64,000 nucleotides of DNA, from assembly GCA_012515445.1 (NCBI GenBank), contig JAAYYI010000055.1, forward strand, positions 56,238 through 120,237. The letters are read 5' to 3'. Both the position numbers and the translations under genes were made by a program. Under the pieces are notes generated by a model. That model had not been told where the DNA came from. It saw nothing but the letters and a program-made list of their open reading frames with translations, and made no database searches. Positions 1-8,713 of this stretch are shown here, one piece after another. Source of the stretch: Candidatus Bathyarchaeota archaeon (GTDB lineage Archaea; Thermoproteota; Bathyarchaeia; Bathyarchaeales; Bathycorpusculaceae). Positions within the stretch are counted from its first letter, which is position 1; every line of letters begins with the position of its first letter.

Positions 1-261
1 GAAACGTTATGGTTTGTAGTGCCTGTGTCGATGTACAGTTTTGTGGGTAATTATGCTCCGTTTTTTGAAGTCAGTATAGGTGCTTATCTGGATAGGAGAC
101 GACAGGTGCAGTGGCTCATGCCATTGATGATTTTCTCTTTTCTACTCAACATGCCAATCTGCGCTAAGGCTTTCCTGAGTTTAATTTTTGACAAGCTTAC
201 AGGTCGTAGAGGCCATTGGGTTAAAACTGAACATTTGGGAAATACAAAAACATGTTTATAG
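1..261 (+). CDS. membrane glycosyltransferase family 2, C-terminal fragment
   Basis: The reading frame is open from the first base, so only the last 86 codons of a longer gene are present. They hold a hydrophobic segment (around LMPLMIFSFLLNMP) flanked by basic residues and end in a short tail with W-V-K-T followed by a G-N-T-K stretch. This layout is typical of the last membrane helix and cytosolic tail of processive or cellulose-synthase-like GT2 enzymes, in which a final W..T motif is common. The catalytic domain lies outside the window, so the family call rests on the tail alone. A further small membrane ORF overlaps its 3' end, and another GT2 gene lies about 1.5 kb downstream, which fits a surface-polysaccharide setting. 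Confidence 0.6.
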   Translation, partial: ETLWFVVPVSMYSFVGNYAPFFEVSIGAYLDRRRQVQWLMPLMIFSFLLNMPICAKAFLSLIFDKLTGRRGHWVKTEHLGNTKTCL

Positions 262-548
262 AACTATTTCAAGCAGCCGATTTAATATCTATACTATCCA
301 CCGAAGCTATCGCAGCATTAGCTATTAGCGTTGTTTTGCCTGTTTTTTTGGTTTCTTTGCTTTCCTTTATACCTGCAACCATCGAGTTGAAGCGGCCCCG
401 AGATGCCGGCCCCCGCGTTATCGCCGACGTTGGCAAAACCTTCATCCCTCATATAATTACGATAGACAGTGAAAAGCCGCTCATAGCACTCAAACCTATG
501 CCTAAATTCTCAGTAATTTTCCCTTTACTGTCCAACTTGGAAACGTAA
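252..548 (+). CDS. small membrane protein of unknown function
   Basis: A 98-residue product overlaps the preceding glycosyltransferase by 10 bases, as expected for translational coupling. Residues about 18-42 form a hydrophobic helix, followed by a basic cytosolic stretch with the sequence IELKRPRDAGPRVI and then a less hydrophobic tail. I do not recognise a named family. The ELKRPRDAGPR segment and the tight overlap argue that it is translated, but no good ribosome binding site is visible, and its stop directly abuts the stop of the convergent radical SAM gene. It could also be a chance extension, so confidence is moderate. Confidence 0.45.
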   Translation: MFIELFQAADLISILSTEAIAALAISVVLPVFLVSLLSFIPATIELKRPRDAGPRVIADVGKTFIPHIITIDSEKPLIALKPMPKFSVIFPLLSNLET

Positions 549-1619
549 TTACCGCAGCAGCATCCTTGCGTTTCGCCATTGATCCTTAGCAAGTGCAGCG
601 TATCCTCGTGGGCCACTGTAAATTGAATATGCGATGTAGCATAGGTAATTACACTGCGAACAGTCATGGTAGAAGCTTCGCAGGTTCTGGAATTCAGTGC
701 TGTTCCATTTAGCGGGCAAATCAAAGACTGAGCAAACGTAGTTGTGGTGGTGGCAACCGGAGATTCTGCCCAGATGATCGATGACTAAAAAGTTTTGTAG
801 CGCATGGCATTTCCAATCTCTCTTTTCCTCTTCGTTGTAGAGGTCACGCACGGCCTCCATTAGTTTGGCGGTCATCAGGATTTTTTTATTCTTTTTCTGT
901 AATTCGATAAGCCGGTTACAGAGGTCAACCATGCCCTTTTTGTCTGTTATTACGAATTCGTCGTTTGCTTTGCCAATGCGGAACAGTTGGTTGCTGTCTC
1001 TTGAGGTGTCATATGAGTAGAGGCAGTACCAGACGGGGATGTCTTTGCCTGTGAAGTAGTTTGTTATATCTACGATTTCGTTGAGGTTTTTCTGGGAAAT
1101 AGTTGGTGTCACGGCGACTTTGATGCCTTCGTGGTGTAGGTACTCTACGGTTTCCATGGCTTTTTTGAATGCGCCCGGTACCGCTTTTATTGCGTCGTTT
1201 TTTGCTTCGTCTAAGCTGTCGATTGATATAGCGACGAAGTCTGCCTTGTGTAGGGCATCGGCTTTTTTTGCTGCCATGCTTCCGTTGTCGTAGACTGTAG
1301 TGATGAAGCGGTCTGTGGCGTAGTCGATGATTTCGTCGATGTCGGGACGTAGCAGTGGGTCGCCTCCAGAGATGACGAGTTCGACGACGCCGACTTTTTT
1401 GAGTATATCCATGCCTTTTTTGATTTCTGTTGCTGACAGTTCTCGCTCGTCTTGTTCTTTCCAGACGTTGCAGCCGACGCATCTGTAGTTGCATTTTCTG
1501 GTGACTAGCCACTGTGCATGTTGTGGTTTGCCTCTAGAAAGCGCCCGTGATGCGATGGATGCTGCCTTTTTTATGCCTGACGCCAAACTGTCACTGCCAT
1601 AATTTTTGATTGTTAACAA
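549..1619 (-). CDS. radical SAM enzyme with SPASM-like C-terminal cysteines
   Basis: This 356-residue protein has the radical SAM cluster motif CNYRCVGC (Cys43, Cys47, Cys50), which binds the [4Fe-4S] cluster that cleaves S-adenosylmethionine, followed by the glycine-rich SGGDPLLRPD segment typical of the SAM site. The C-terminal third carries further Cys and His residues (ISGCHHHNYVC, then DCSQCNYLC), resembling the auxiliary cluster region of SPASM or twitch proteins. Such enzymes modify peptides or metabolites or act in heme and cofactor pathways. No partner peptide or precursor gene is evident beside it, so the substrate is unknown. The gene is monocistronic and convergent with the small membrane ORF upstream. 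Confidence 0.85.
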   Translation of the reverse strand: MLTIKNYGSDSLASGIKKAASIASRALSRGKPQHAQWLVTRKCNYRCVGCNVWKEQDERELSATEIKKGMDILKKVGVVELVISGGDPLLRPDIDEIIDYATDRFITTVYDNGSMAAKKADALHKADFVAISIDSLDEAKNDAIKAVPGAFKKAMETVEYLHHEGIKVAVTPTISQKNLNEIVDITNYFTGKDIPVWYCLYSYDTSRDSNQLFRIGKANDEFVITDKKGMVDLCNRLIELQKKNKKILMTAKLMEAVRDLYNEEEKRDWKCHALQNFLVIDHLGRISGCHHHNYVCSVFDLPAKWNSTEFQNLRSFYHDCSQCNYLCYIAYSIYSGPRGYAALAKDQWRNARMLLR

Positions 1620-1744
1620 GTATTCAAGCTGGCACTATAAAAACAATTATCACATTCGGTCATTGGAAATTAAGCCCGTCGGGCCTGATAATTGGACGGA
1701 TTAGTTTAACTTTTTTAAGCATAGGCTAACCAAATAGTAGCAGA

Positions 1745-2521
1745 ATGAACACTCCAAAGCCCCCTGCCGAAATCGATGTTATACTGTTAACCAAGAACAG
1801 TCAGTATATGCTGAGCCGATGCTTAAGCAGCGCCTACCGAAACGTGCCCATCAAGCGCCTCATAGTTATAGATGGCTACTCAACTGACCGCACACTTGAA
1901 ATCCTTGAGAGCTTCAACCGCCGATACGGAAACGTAGAGGTCCACCAGATGGATGGTTCACGGGCGGCGGCGCGAACCGAGGGCATTTGCAGGGTAAAAA
2001 CAGACTGGTTCATGTTTTTGGACAGTGATGTGCTGCTCTGTAAAGGGTGGTACCGCCGTGTGCAGGCTGATTTAGCGGAAGGTGTTGGCGCGGTTTGGGG
2101 TTTGAACATCGACAAGTTACCCAGCATAGCTAACCCCTGGATTTTGCGCTTTCAGGGAATCATCGCCCGGCAGTGCTTTAATCTTCGGGGCGGCATGCAT
2201 GACACCCTGATCCTTAGAAAGGCGGTTGATGGTATCCGTATCCCAGAGGAGTTGCACACGTACGAGGATGCTTACATTGTGCGCTATATTGAGAAGCAGG
2301 GCTACAGTGTGCAGGTTGCGAGTGACGTCTGCTGTCTACATTGCAAGCCGCCGGACAGCTGGAACCTAAACACCGGCATCAAAGCGGGAATCACAGATTT
2401 GCAGTGTGGACTGGTCTATTCGCATGTGTACGAGTACATGCTGTTTTATCCGGTGTTTTTCCTGTACTGGATGATACAGTTGCCGCTTAATGGGTTGAGA
2501 AACGATATTCAGAAGAAGTAA
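1745..2521 (+). CDS. glycosyltransferase family 2
   Basis: The 258-residue protein starts with a GT-A fold: strand EIDVILLTKNS, then VIDGYSTDRT for nucleotide binding, and the DxD-type metal motif FLDSDV around residue 93. A later TYEDAYIVRYI segment resembles the catalytic-base region of GT2 enzymes. The C-terminus contains one hydrophobic stretch (YEYMLFYPVFFLYWMIQLP) that probably sits on or in the membrane. It transfers a sugar from a nucleotide or lipid-linked donor to an acceptor I cannot name. It is divergent from the radical SAM gene across a short promoter region and has no operon partner. The following 207 bases hold no gene that I can support. Confidence 0.85.
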   Translation: MNTPKPPAEIDVILLTKNSQYMLSRCLSSAYRNVPIKRLIVIDGYSTDRTLEILESFNRRYGNVEVHQMDGSRAAARTEGICRVKTDWFMFLDSDVLLCKGWYRRVQADLAEGVGAVWGLNIDKLPSIANPWILRFQGIIARQCFNLRGGMHDTLILRKAVDGIRIPEELHTYEDAYIVRYIEKQGYSVQVASDVCCLHCKPPDSWNLNTGIKAGITDLQCGLVYSHVYEYMLFYPVFFLYWMIQLPLNGLRNDIQKK

Positions 2522-2728
2522 GTCATGATTATATTTTTAAATTAGAAGAAGAGAGTGCTGCCCTGCTACTTCATCTTCCAATTTTTTGCAGAAACAACTG
2601 TTTTGGATTCTGTGTTGGAAAGGCGTTGATTGCTGGTTGTTGCGTATCTACAAGTTGTGTTAAGAAATAAACAGCCTTTAGCTTACTTCTTTACAGAGGC
2701 TGATCGCATCGAAGACCGCGCGTTGTAG

Positions 2729-3736
2729 TTAATGGCTGAGTGCTATCCACAGATGATCTGAAACTGGTCTCTGTAGCATCTCTGCCGAATCGTCCGCGTG
2801 GATTAGGAGCCGCTTGTTGGTGTTCGGCGTGAATTCGCCTATTACGTCGGCGTAGATGTGCTCTACGGCGAGTGCTTCGATGATTTTAGGCGCCGACTCT
2901 GGGTCAGCGGCTATCAGCAGTGCACCGGAACTTATGAGCTGCAGCGGGTCAATCTCGTAGTAGCGGCATATCTTTGCGGTTTCCGGCTCAACATTGATCT
3001 TCTCCTGCTGTACCCTCACGCCCAAGTTCGCTGCGTCCGCCATCTCGTGAATGCCATTTAGGATGCCTCCCTCTGTTGGGTCATGCATCGCGTGCACTCC
3101 GCCTGTGCGGTAAGCGGTTAAAGCATCTTTGACGACGCTGATCTGATTGTAGAAGGCTTTGGCGCCGTCGAGTAACGTCTGGTTGAAGATTTTGCGCAGT
3201 TGCTCCTCGCGGTCGGTGGCAAGTATCGCGGTGCCTTCTATGCCTGCGGTTTTTGTAAGAATAATTTTGTCGCCTGCTTTTGCTCCGGCGGCTGTTACGT
3301 ATTTGCCTTTCTCGGTTAAGCCCATGATGCAGCCTACGACGATGGGGCTGGTGATGGTTGGGGTAATTTCGCAGTGGCCGCCCACTATGGCGATGCCTAG
3401 TTCCTTGGCGGCGTGGTGCATCTGTGTGCTTATGGTGTCGATGATTTTGCTGTCAGCGCCCGAGGGGAGCATGATGCAGCTGAAGAAGAACGCTGGTTCG
3501 ACGCCAAAGGTGGCGATGTCGTTGGCGTTTATGTGGATGGCTTCCGCTCCGATGCGGTCTACTGCGCCCGTTATGGGATCCATGGATACGACGGCGTCTT
3601 TGCTGCCCATGTCGATTACTGCGCCGTCTATGCCTGATGCTGGGCCAAGAGTGACTTCGCTTCGGAATGCGCCGAGGTTCTTGAACACGACGTCTTTTAG
3701 GATGTCAGGGGGGATTTTTCCGGGCTGAAGCTTCAT
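2729..3736 (-). CDS. AIR synthase-related (HypE/PurM-like) protein
   Basis: The 335-residue sequence has the PurM/HypE fold: an N-terminal ATP-binding half with SMDPITGA and the INANDIATFGVEP segment, a second conserved block IAIVGGHCEITPTI, and the C-terminal domain motif HAMHDPTEGGILNGIHEMA. The family includes hydrogenase maturation protein HypE, phosphoribosyl-aminoimidazole synthetase and selenophosphate synthetase. The sequence looks closest to archaeal HypE-like AIR synthase-related proteins. True HypE ends in a Pro-x-Cys tail that receives the thiocarboxamide. Here the C-terminus is LWIALSH with no terminal Cys, so hydrogenase maturation is unlikely and the reaction is unknown. It lies 13 bases after the ECF transporter gene and is probably co-transcribed with it. 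Confidence 0.85.
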   Translation of the reverse strand: MKLQPGKIPPDILKDVVFKNLGAFRSEVTLGPASGIDGAVIDMGSKDAVVSMDPITGAVDRIGAEAIHINANDIATFGVEPAFFFSCIMLPSGADSKIIDTISTQMHHAAKELGIAIVGGHCEITPTITSPIVVGCIMGLTEKGKYVTAAGAKAGDKIILTKTAGIEGTAILATDREEQLRKIFNQTLLDGAKAFYNQISVVKDALTAYRTGGVHAMHDPTEGGILNGIHEMADAANLGVRVQQEKINVEPETAKICRYYEIDPLQLISSGALLIAADPESAPKIIEALAVEHIYADVIGEFTPNTNKRLLIHADDSAEMLQRPVSDHLWIALSH

Positions 3737-3749
3737 AGATAATCACTTG

Positions 3750-4286
3750 TTAGAGGTAGCTTTTAAGCTGTGGGAAAATGCGGTGTATAGCGTGCATGAC
3801 TGGCACTGCTATTATTAACCCGACGACCATTTGCACGATGTTAATAGGTACTTCAGCAAGGGCTTGTGCTAACGGGTAACCGGGGACGATCAGCTCGTAT
3901 ATGAAGTAGCCTAAAACCATCTCTAACCCTCCAACTATGATTGCTATGGAGGCGCAGACAGTGGTATTCTTGATGTGCTTCTGTAATTTCAAGAATAGGA
4001 ATCCAACTATTGCCCCTTCGAATCCTTTGATAATGAGTGTACCTGGGGCGAATATTCCGTAGCCCAAAAGCAAATCCGCTAGGCTGGCTCCTGCTCCTGC
4101 GATGGCGCCAACGAAGGGACCGAAGAGGAGGGCGGCGATGTAGATGATTGTCTCGCCTAGGTTGAAGTATCCGTTTGTAGCGGGGATGGGTATGACGAAG
4201 GTTAGGGTGGCGGCTGCAACGAGTGCGGCGAAGACTGCTGCGAGTGCGATTTTTAGGGCTGCTTGTTTTTTCATATACCTCGCCAA
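3750..4286 (-). CDS. ECF transporter substrate-binding (S) component
   Basis: A 178-residue integral membrane protein with about six helices. The block GYFNLGETIIYIAALLFGP followed by GAIAGAGASLADLLLGY and FAPGTLIIKGFEG is characteristic of S components of energy-coupling factor vitamin transporters, in which the S unit captures substrate and joins a shared ATPase and T unit. The shared module is not in this window. Substrate cannot be read from the sequence. The downstream AIR-synthase-like gene follows closely in the same direction and may be metabolically linked. No riboswitch is visible in the 122-base upstream interval. Confidence 0.85.
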   Translation of the reverse strand: MARYMKKQAALKIALAAVFAALVAAATLTFVIPIPATNGYFNLGETIIYIAALLFGPFVGAIAGAGASLADLLLGYGIFAPGTLIIKGFEGAIVGFLFLKLQKHIKNTTVCASIAIIVGGLEMVLGYFIYELIVPGYPLAQALAEVPINIVQMVVGLIIAVPVMHAIHRIFPQLKSYL

Positions 4287-4408
4287 TATTATAACTGTGT
4301 TATTGATTAAGTTGCCGTTAGAGTATTGCTGTAGGTGTACTAATTTGTTTAGGCTCCTTTTTGGAGTTTTATGCTAAATAAATTTCTTCATCCGACCGGT
4401 CTGGGCTG

Positions 4409-4936
4409 CTATCTGTCGGAGCCTGTGGTTTGGGTTTTAATGTAAGCTGGGGCTTTGATCAGCCCATCCGCGATCTGTTCATCGCTAAAACCCTCTACAT
4501 TGATGGTTATATCCGCGTATTTCCTGTAAAGCGGTATCCTCTCCTCAAAGAGCCTCTTAAGACCCTTCTCCTTCAACCCAACAATACCTCTATCGAAGAA
4601 GTCTGAGTTGCGCCTCTTGATTTCCGTTAAAGCTGCATCCAGAAATACTACCGTTGAGATGCTCTTCAGAAAATTCATTGCTTTCTCGGAGTAGATTGCA
4701 CTGCCTCCCGGTGAGATAACCGTGTTGCTGGTGTCTGTTATGTTTAGTATAGCGTTCTCTTCCATTTCGAGGAATTCTTCGTTGCCTAAGCCGTCGATTA
4801 GCTCCTGAAGTTTCTTGCCGCTGTTTTCCTCTATAATTCTATCAATGTCTATGAAGCGATAGCTGAGCTTCGCTGACAGGAGGCTGCCGATGCGTGTTTT
4901 CCCGACGCCTGACATACCAATGAGGGTAATGTTCAT
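4409..4936 (-). CDS. shikimate kinase-like P-loop kinase
   Basis: The 175-residue protein has the P-loop GMSGVGKT (residues 7-14), the FIDIDRIIEENSGK segment with the two Asp residues that bind metal and substrate, SPGGSAIYSE in the place of the GGG loop, and the lid/RxPLY motif in FEERIPLYRKYADI. These are the landmarks of bacterial AroK/AroL. The arginine normally present in the FRxxE motif is absent: the corresponding stretch reads NEEFLEMEENAI. Archaea usually phosphorylate shikimate with an unrelated GHMP-family kinase, so this could be a transferred AroK or a paralogue with another small-molecule substrate. No other aromatic amino acid gene is adjacent. Confidence 0.7.
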   Translation of the reverse strand: MNITLIGMSGVGKTRIGSLLSAKLSYRFIDIDRIIEENSGKKLQELIDGLGNEEFLEMEENAILNITDTSNTVISPGGSAIYSEKAMNFLKSISTVVFLDAALTEIKRRNSDFFDRGIVGLKEKGLKRLFEERIPLYRKYADITINVEGFSDEQIADGLIKAPAYIKTQTTGSDR

Positions 4937-5171
4937 ACTACCAGTAATGCGTCGCCGCTGTTATTTTGATTTTCGGGGATAATCAAATGGCATCAACCGG
5001 AAGGCGGTGTCTCACGGAAGTGAGCACAGGCATTTCTTCACGCCATAGTTGAACTCATGTTTGCGTCTTTAAATAAGAGGGGTCTAGTTGGACATCGCAG
5101 TTGAGCAGGCGCTGCTTCGGTAGGGAAAATTCTAAATCTAAGTTCCTTCAACTATTTGCCGTTGATGATTA

Positions 5172-5573
5172 ATGTCTGAAAAAGTAGACGTAATTAAACT
5201 CCACAAAGACGCTCAAGCTTTAATGGAGAGTGGTAAATGTGCAGAGGCACGTGACCTCTTCGCTAGAGTTGCAGATCTCTACTATAAGGGTCAAAACTAC
5301 TTTGGCTCAGCAGAAATGAATTATAAAGCAGGCGAATGCAGCAGCAACCTCAAAGAATACGAGAAAGCTGTTGAGTTTTACACTAAATCCTCAGATATCT
5401 CGTTTGCAAAGGGCTTTGAACGATACGGCATCACTGCACTGGAAGGTGCACGAGACGCACATAAAGCGCTTGGCAACACCAAGGCTGTTGAAGAGATTAA
5501 CGGCAAAATCGCCGAAATCAAAAAGAAGAACGAGCAGCCTGAAGAAGAATCCTCATTCTCGGTATTCTCTTAA
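5172..5573 (+). CDS. TPR/alpha-SNAP-like helical repeat protein
   Basis: The 133-residue protein is almost entirely helical repeats. It has alternating pairs of small and aromatic residues such as ARDLFARVADLYYKGQNYFGSAEMNYKAGECSS and YEKAVEFYTKSSDIS, the layout of tetratricopeptide or SNAP-type arrays with about three repeats. It ends in a charged tail. It would act as a protein-binding scaffold in the cytoplasm. No partner is indicated; the DNA ligase gene begins 73 bases downstream in the same direction and may be co-transcribed. A T-rich stretch (5585-5625) between them could also terminate transcription. Confidence 0.65.
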   Translation: MSEKVDVIKLHKDAQALMESGKCAEARDLFARVADLYYKGQNYFGSAEMNYKAGECSSNLKEYEKAVEFYTKSSDISFAKGFERYGITALEGARDAHKALGNTKAVEEINGKIAEIKKKNEQPEEESSFSVFS

Positions 5574-5646
5574 GCCAGCGAACCGTTTTCGGTTCCTTTT
5601 TCTATTTCTGTCATTTAGTTCATTAATCTTAATTTAGGCTGCATTT

Positions 5647-7347
5647 ATGCCTGCTACATTTCAATCTCTGGGTTTACTGCTTGAAAAGGTTGAATCAACC
5701 AAGAAACGCCTCCAAATCATAGATGAAACCGCAAATTACCTCAAAACACTCGACGCGGAAGAGCTGGAGCCAGCAGTTAACATGATGGTGGGTAGAGCAT
5801 TTCCTAAGTACAGCCAAAAAACCCTTGACGTTTCATGGGCAATACTCCAGCGTATCCTAACGCAGATCGCGGTTTTCGACTGGAACATGTTCCGAGAGGT
5901 AATGGCTAAAACAGGCGACATCGGCTCAGCCACAAAAACCGTACTCGAGCAGTCGAAGGGCAAACGCCAAACGCAGCTAACCCAAACCCCGCTAACAATC
6001 CTCGAAGTTCGCCGCGCACTCGACGTCATAGCCCAAACACAGGGCGCAGGAAGCCGCACCAAAAAGGAACGCCAAATCGCCGTGCTATTAAGCCAAGCAT
6101 CGCCAGTCGAAGCCAAGTACCTCGTTAAGGTTTTCACGGGTGAAATGCGCACTGGTTTACATGAGGGCCTAATGGAGCAATCAGTCGCACGCGCTTTCGA
6201 TATTCCGCTTGCAAAGGTTCAGTATGCAGCGATGGTTTTAGGCGACATAGGCGAAGTTGCGTGTAAACTAAAAACCCAAGGTGTCGAATCCTTGGGGAAA
6301 GCGGGATTCTGTGTTTTCCGGCCTGTCAAGTTGATGCTGGCGCAGACCGCTCAAACGGTCGAAGAAGCACTATCGGAGCAAGGCGGCGCATCCGCATTCG
6401 AGTACAAATACGACGGTGCAAGGGTGCAGATTCACAAGCAGGGACCAGCAGTCAGAGTTTTCAGCCGAAGACTAACCGATGTTACCGAAAGCTTACCAGA
6501 CATTGTTGAGGCTGTAACGCAGAATATCAGTGCTGACAGCGCAATTGTGGAAGGTGAAGTCATCGCGCTCGGCGCATCTGGTTACCCGATTGCGTTTCAG
6601 CATCTAATGCGCCGCTTCAAACGCACAAAAGAAATCGGCGAATTACGCACGCAGATTCCGCTCACCCTCTACCTCTTTGACGTACTGTTCCTCAACGGCG
6701 AAAGCACAATCGCTAAACCCTACACGGAACGCAGACAGCTTCTAGCCGAGAACGCGGGCAAAATCGCCCTTACCAGCCAAATACTCACCGCCGATGCAGC
6801 CGAAGCACAAGCGTACCTGAAGGAAGCCCTCTCGGCAGGGCACGAAGGTTTAATGGCTAAAAAACCCGACAGCCCATACACGCCCGGACGAAGAGGCAAA
6901 CGTTGGCTAAAAATCAAAACAGTCCTTGAACCACTCGACCTCGTCATCACCGCCGCAGAGTATGGTTATGGCAGACGCAAAGAGTGGCTATCTGACTATT
7001 ACCTCGGCGCAAGAGACCCTCAAACTGGCGAATTCTGGGATGTCGGCAAAACGTTTAAGGGCTTAACAGACGCCGAACTCACCGGCTTAACTGTGCGCCT
7101 TAAGGAAATCGCCGTATCCCAGCAAAGTCACAAGATAATGGTTTTGCCCAGAATCGTTGTGGAAGTAGCTTACAACGAGGTGCAGCAGAGCCCCAAATAC
7201 AAAAGCAGAATGGCGCTGCGTTTCGCCAGAATCACACGCATCAGAGACGATAAAAGCCCAGATGAAGCAAGCACGATTGGGCAGGTCAGGGAGATTTATG
7301 AGCGGCAGTTTAAGACCAAGGGCAAGTTGCCTGAAATAGGGGGTTGA
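5647..7347 (+). CDS. lig: ATP-dependent DNA ligase
   Basis: This 566-residue protein has the full archaeal ligase I layout: an N-terminal helical DNA-binding domain (about residues 1-220), the adenylation domain with motif I EYKYDGARVQIHK, where Lys254 takes AMP, motif III LYLFDVLFLNG, motif IV EGLMAKKPDSPYTPGRRGKRWLKIK, and a C-terminal OB domain ending in MALRFARITRIRDDKSP. Length matches the family (550-610). It seals nicks in replication and repair by joining 3'-OH and 5'-phosphate ends via ligase-AMP and DNA-AMP. The next gene starts five bases after its stop, so the two are probably one transcript. Confidence 0.97.
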   Translation: MPATFQSLGLLLEKVESTKKRLQIIDETANYLKTLDAEELEPAVNMMVGRAFPKYSQKTLDVSWAILQRILTQIAVFDWNMFREVMAKTGDIGSATKTVLEQSKGKRQTQLTQTPLTILEVRRALDVIAQTQGAGSRTKKERQIAVLLSQASPVEAKYLVKVFTGEMRTGLHEGLMEQSVARAFDIPLAKVQYAAMVLGDIGEVACKLKTQGVESLGKAGFCVFRPVKLMLAQTAQTVEEALSEQGGASAFEYKYDGARVQIHKQGPAVRVFSRRLTDVTESLPDIVEAVTQNISADSAIVEGEVIALGASGYPIAFQHLMRRFKRTKEIGELRTQIPLTLYLFDVLFLNGESTIAKPYTERRQLLAENAGKIALTSQILTADAAEAQAYLKEALSAGHEGLMAKKPDSPYTPGRRGKRWLKIKTVLEPLDLVITAAEYGYGRRKEWLSDYYLGARDPQTGEFWDVGKTFKGLTDAELTGLTVRLKEIAVSQQSHKIMVLPRIVVEVAYNEVQQSPKYKSRMALRFARITRIRDDKSPDEASTIGQVREIYERQFKTKGKLPEIGG

Positions 7348-7352
7348 TTTGA

Positions 7353-7910
7353 ATGGTGCATCTCAGAACGGTTTTGTGGAGAAAAGCGGATAACACCAGC
7401 ATTGAGTATTCTGTACTGCATCGTGGCGGTGATGGTTCTGTTTTGGAAGGCACTGTCATCTTGATTTTAGAGGATTCGCCTGCTAAAGTCACATACAGGG
7501 TAAACTGCGATAGCCAATGGCGAACAAGACACGTCGAGGTGCTTCAAGAACACGTGGGAAAAGTGAGCAAACTGTCGCTTGATGTAGATGAGAATCAGCG
7601 CTGGCAAGAAAACCATGTTCATCTGCAGTTCGCCGATGGCTGGTTTGATGTTGACTTCGAAATTTCACCCTCGACTAACACTTTACCTATCCGCCGACTT
7701 AACCTAAAGGTTGGCGAATCAGCGGAAACCACTGCAGTTTGGGTTCGTTTCCCCAGCTTAAAGCTTGAACGCCTAAAGCAACGGTACAGTCGAGTCGGTG
7801 ACCGAAGCTACCGCTATGAAGCGCCCACATTAGGCTTTAAAGCGCAGCTTGAAGTAGACGAAGCCGGGTTAATGGCTAAATACGGGGACCTCTGGATGCG
7901 AATAGCTTAA
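7353..7910 (+). CDS. putative glycolipid-binding protein (DUF1089-like)
   Basis: The 185-residue protein matches the layout of the putative glycolipid-binding family: an opening VLWRKADNTSIEY segment, a central VTYRVNCDSQWRTRHVEV strand pair, and the family signature TNTLPIRRLNL followed by W-V-R-F-P and QRYSRVGDRSYRYEAP near the end. These proteins form an antiparallel beta-barrel. A biochemical role is not established and the glycolipid label comes from structural resemblance to lipoprotein-localisation factors. It is translated five bases after the DNA ligase and precedes the E1-like gene, but no functional connection is evident. Confidence 0.75.
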   Translation: MVHLRTVLWRKADNTSIEYSVLHRGGDGSVLEGTVILILEDSPAKVTYRVNCDSQWRTRHVEVLQEHVGKVSKLSLDVDENQRWQENHVHLQFADGWFDVDFEISPSTNTLPIRRLNLKVGESAETTAVWVRFPSLKLERLKQRYSRVGDRSYRYEAPTLGFKAQLEVDEAGLMAKYGDLWMRIA

Positions 7911-7954
7911 TTGGCGAATCTGCACAGAGTTAAGCAGCAATCCTTGGAGCGATA

Positions 7955-8713
7955 ATGTCGTTGGATGAGGTTGATCGGGAACAATTCGCATCTCAATTCT
8001 ACAGTCGTCAGTTGCTCATTGAGCAGTTGGGAGCCGCCGGACAAGAGAAGCTCTCGGGAGCCAGAGTTGCGGTAGTTGGCGTTGGCGGTTTGGGTTCTGT
8101 CTGTTCGCTTTATCTTGCTTTGGCCGGAGTGGGTTACCTGCGCCTGATCGATCCCGACACTGTTGCAATTCACAATCTGCATCGTCAGATTCTCTACAGC
8201 GCCGACGAGGTTGGCCATCCTAAAGCGGAACTCGCAGCCAAGCTTCTTAGAAAAAAGAACCCGCTGATAAAGGTCAATGCTGTAATCGAGAAAGTAGACG
8301 CCTTAAACGTTGAGACATTACTGGAAGACGTTGACGTGGTAGTTGACTGCCTCGATAACTTCCAGACCAGATACCTTGTTAACCGTGCCTGCATAAAACT
8401 CGGCGTACCATACGTCTTCGCTGCAGTAACAGGCCTAGAAGGAAACCTCGCAATCTTCAACCCACCCGATACCGGTTGCCTAGAATGCACGATGCATAGC
8501 CAAAAAGAAAACTCGCCGAAAAGGGTTTTTGGCATAATCGGCGCAGCAGCGGGCATAATGGGCAGTTTAGAAGCTCTGGAAACTATCAAACTCATCGCCG
8601 ATGTAGGCTCAAACCTGTCGGGCAAAATGCTGGTCTGCGACTTCACCGACATGAGCTTCATGACTGTGCCGCTGCCCAAGAACCCCAACTGCTCTGTTTG
8701 CGGCTCCCGCTAA
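7955..8713 (+). CDS. HesA/MoeB/ThiF-family E1-like adenylyltransferase
   Basis: The 252-residue protein has a Rossmann fold with the nucleotide motif VAVVGVGGLGS (about residues 34-45), the Arg-rich RQILYSADEVGHPKAE segment, and DVDVVVDCLDNFQTRYLVN, where the Asp coordinates Mg-ATP. Zinc-binding pairs TGCLEC and NCSVCG occur in the second half. The family adenylates the C-terminal glycine of ubiquitin-like sulfur carriers such as MoaD, ThiS or SAMP, enabling sulfur transfer for molybdopterin, thiamin or tRNA thiolation, or protein conjugation. There is no small carrier gene beside it, so which pathway it serves is open. It overlaps the convergent transporter by 4 bases. Confidence 0.9.
   Translation: MSLDEVDREQFASQFYSRQLLIEQLGAAGQEKLSGARVAVVGVGGLGSVCSLYLALAGVGYLRLIDPDTVAIHNLHRQILYSADEVGHPKAELAAKLLRKKNPLIKVNAVIEKVDALNVETLLEDVDVVVDCLDNFQTRYLVNRACIKLGVPYVFAAVTGLEGNLAIFNPPDTGCLECTMHSQKENSPKRVFGIIGAAAGIMGSLEALETIKLIADVGSNLSGKMLVCDFTDMSFMTVPLPKNPNCSVCGSR

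Noticed and set aside
2729-3736. HypE hydrogenase maturation protein
   Set aside because: The terminal Pro-x-Cys needed for thiocarboxamide chemistry is missing and no other hyp gene is nearby.
5161-5180. tgatga and ctga close together, resembling C/D box motifs
   Set aside because: They overlap the start codon and first codons of the TPR-like gene, and there is no paired D'/C' box or guide sequence.
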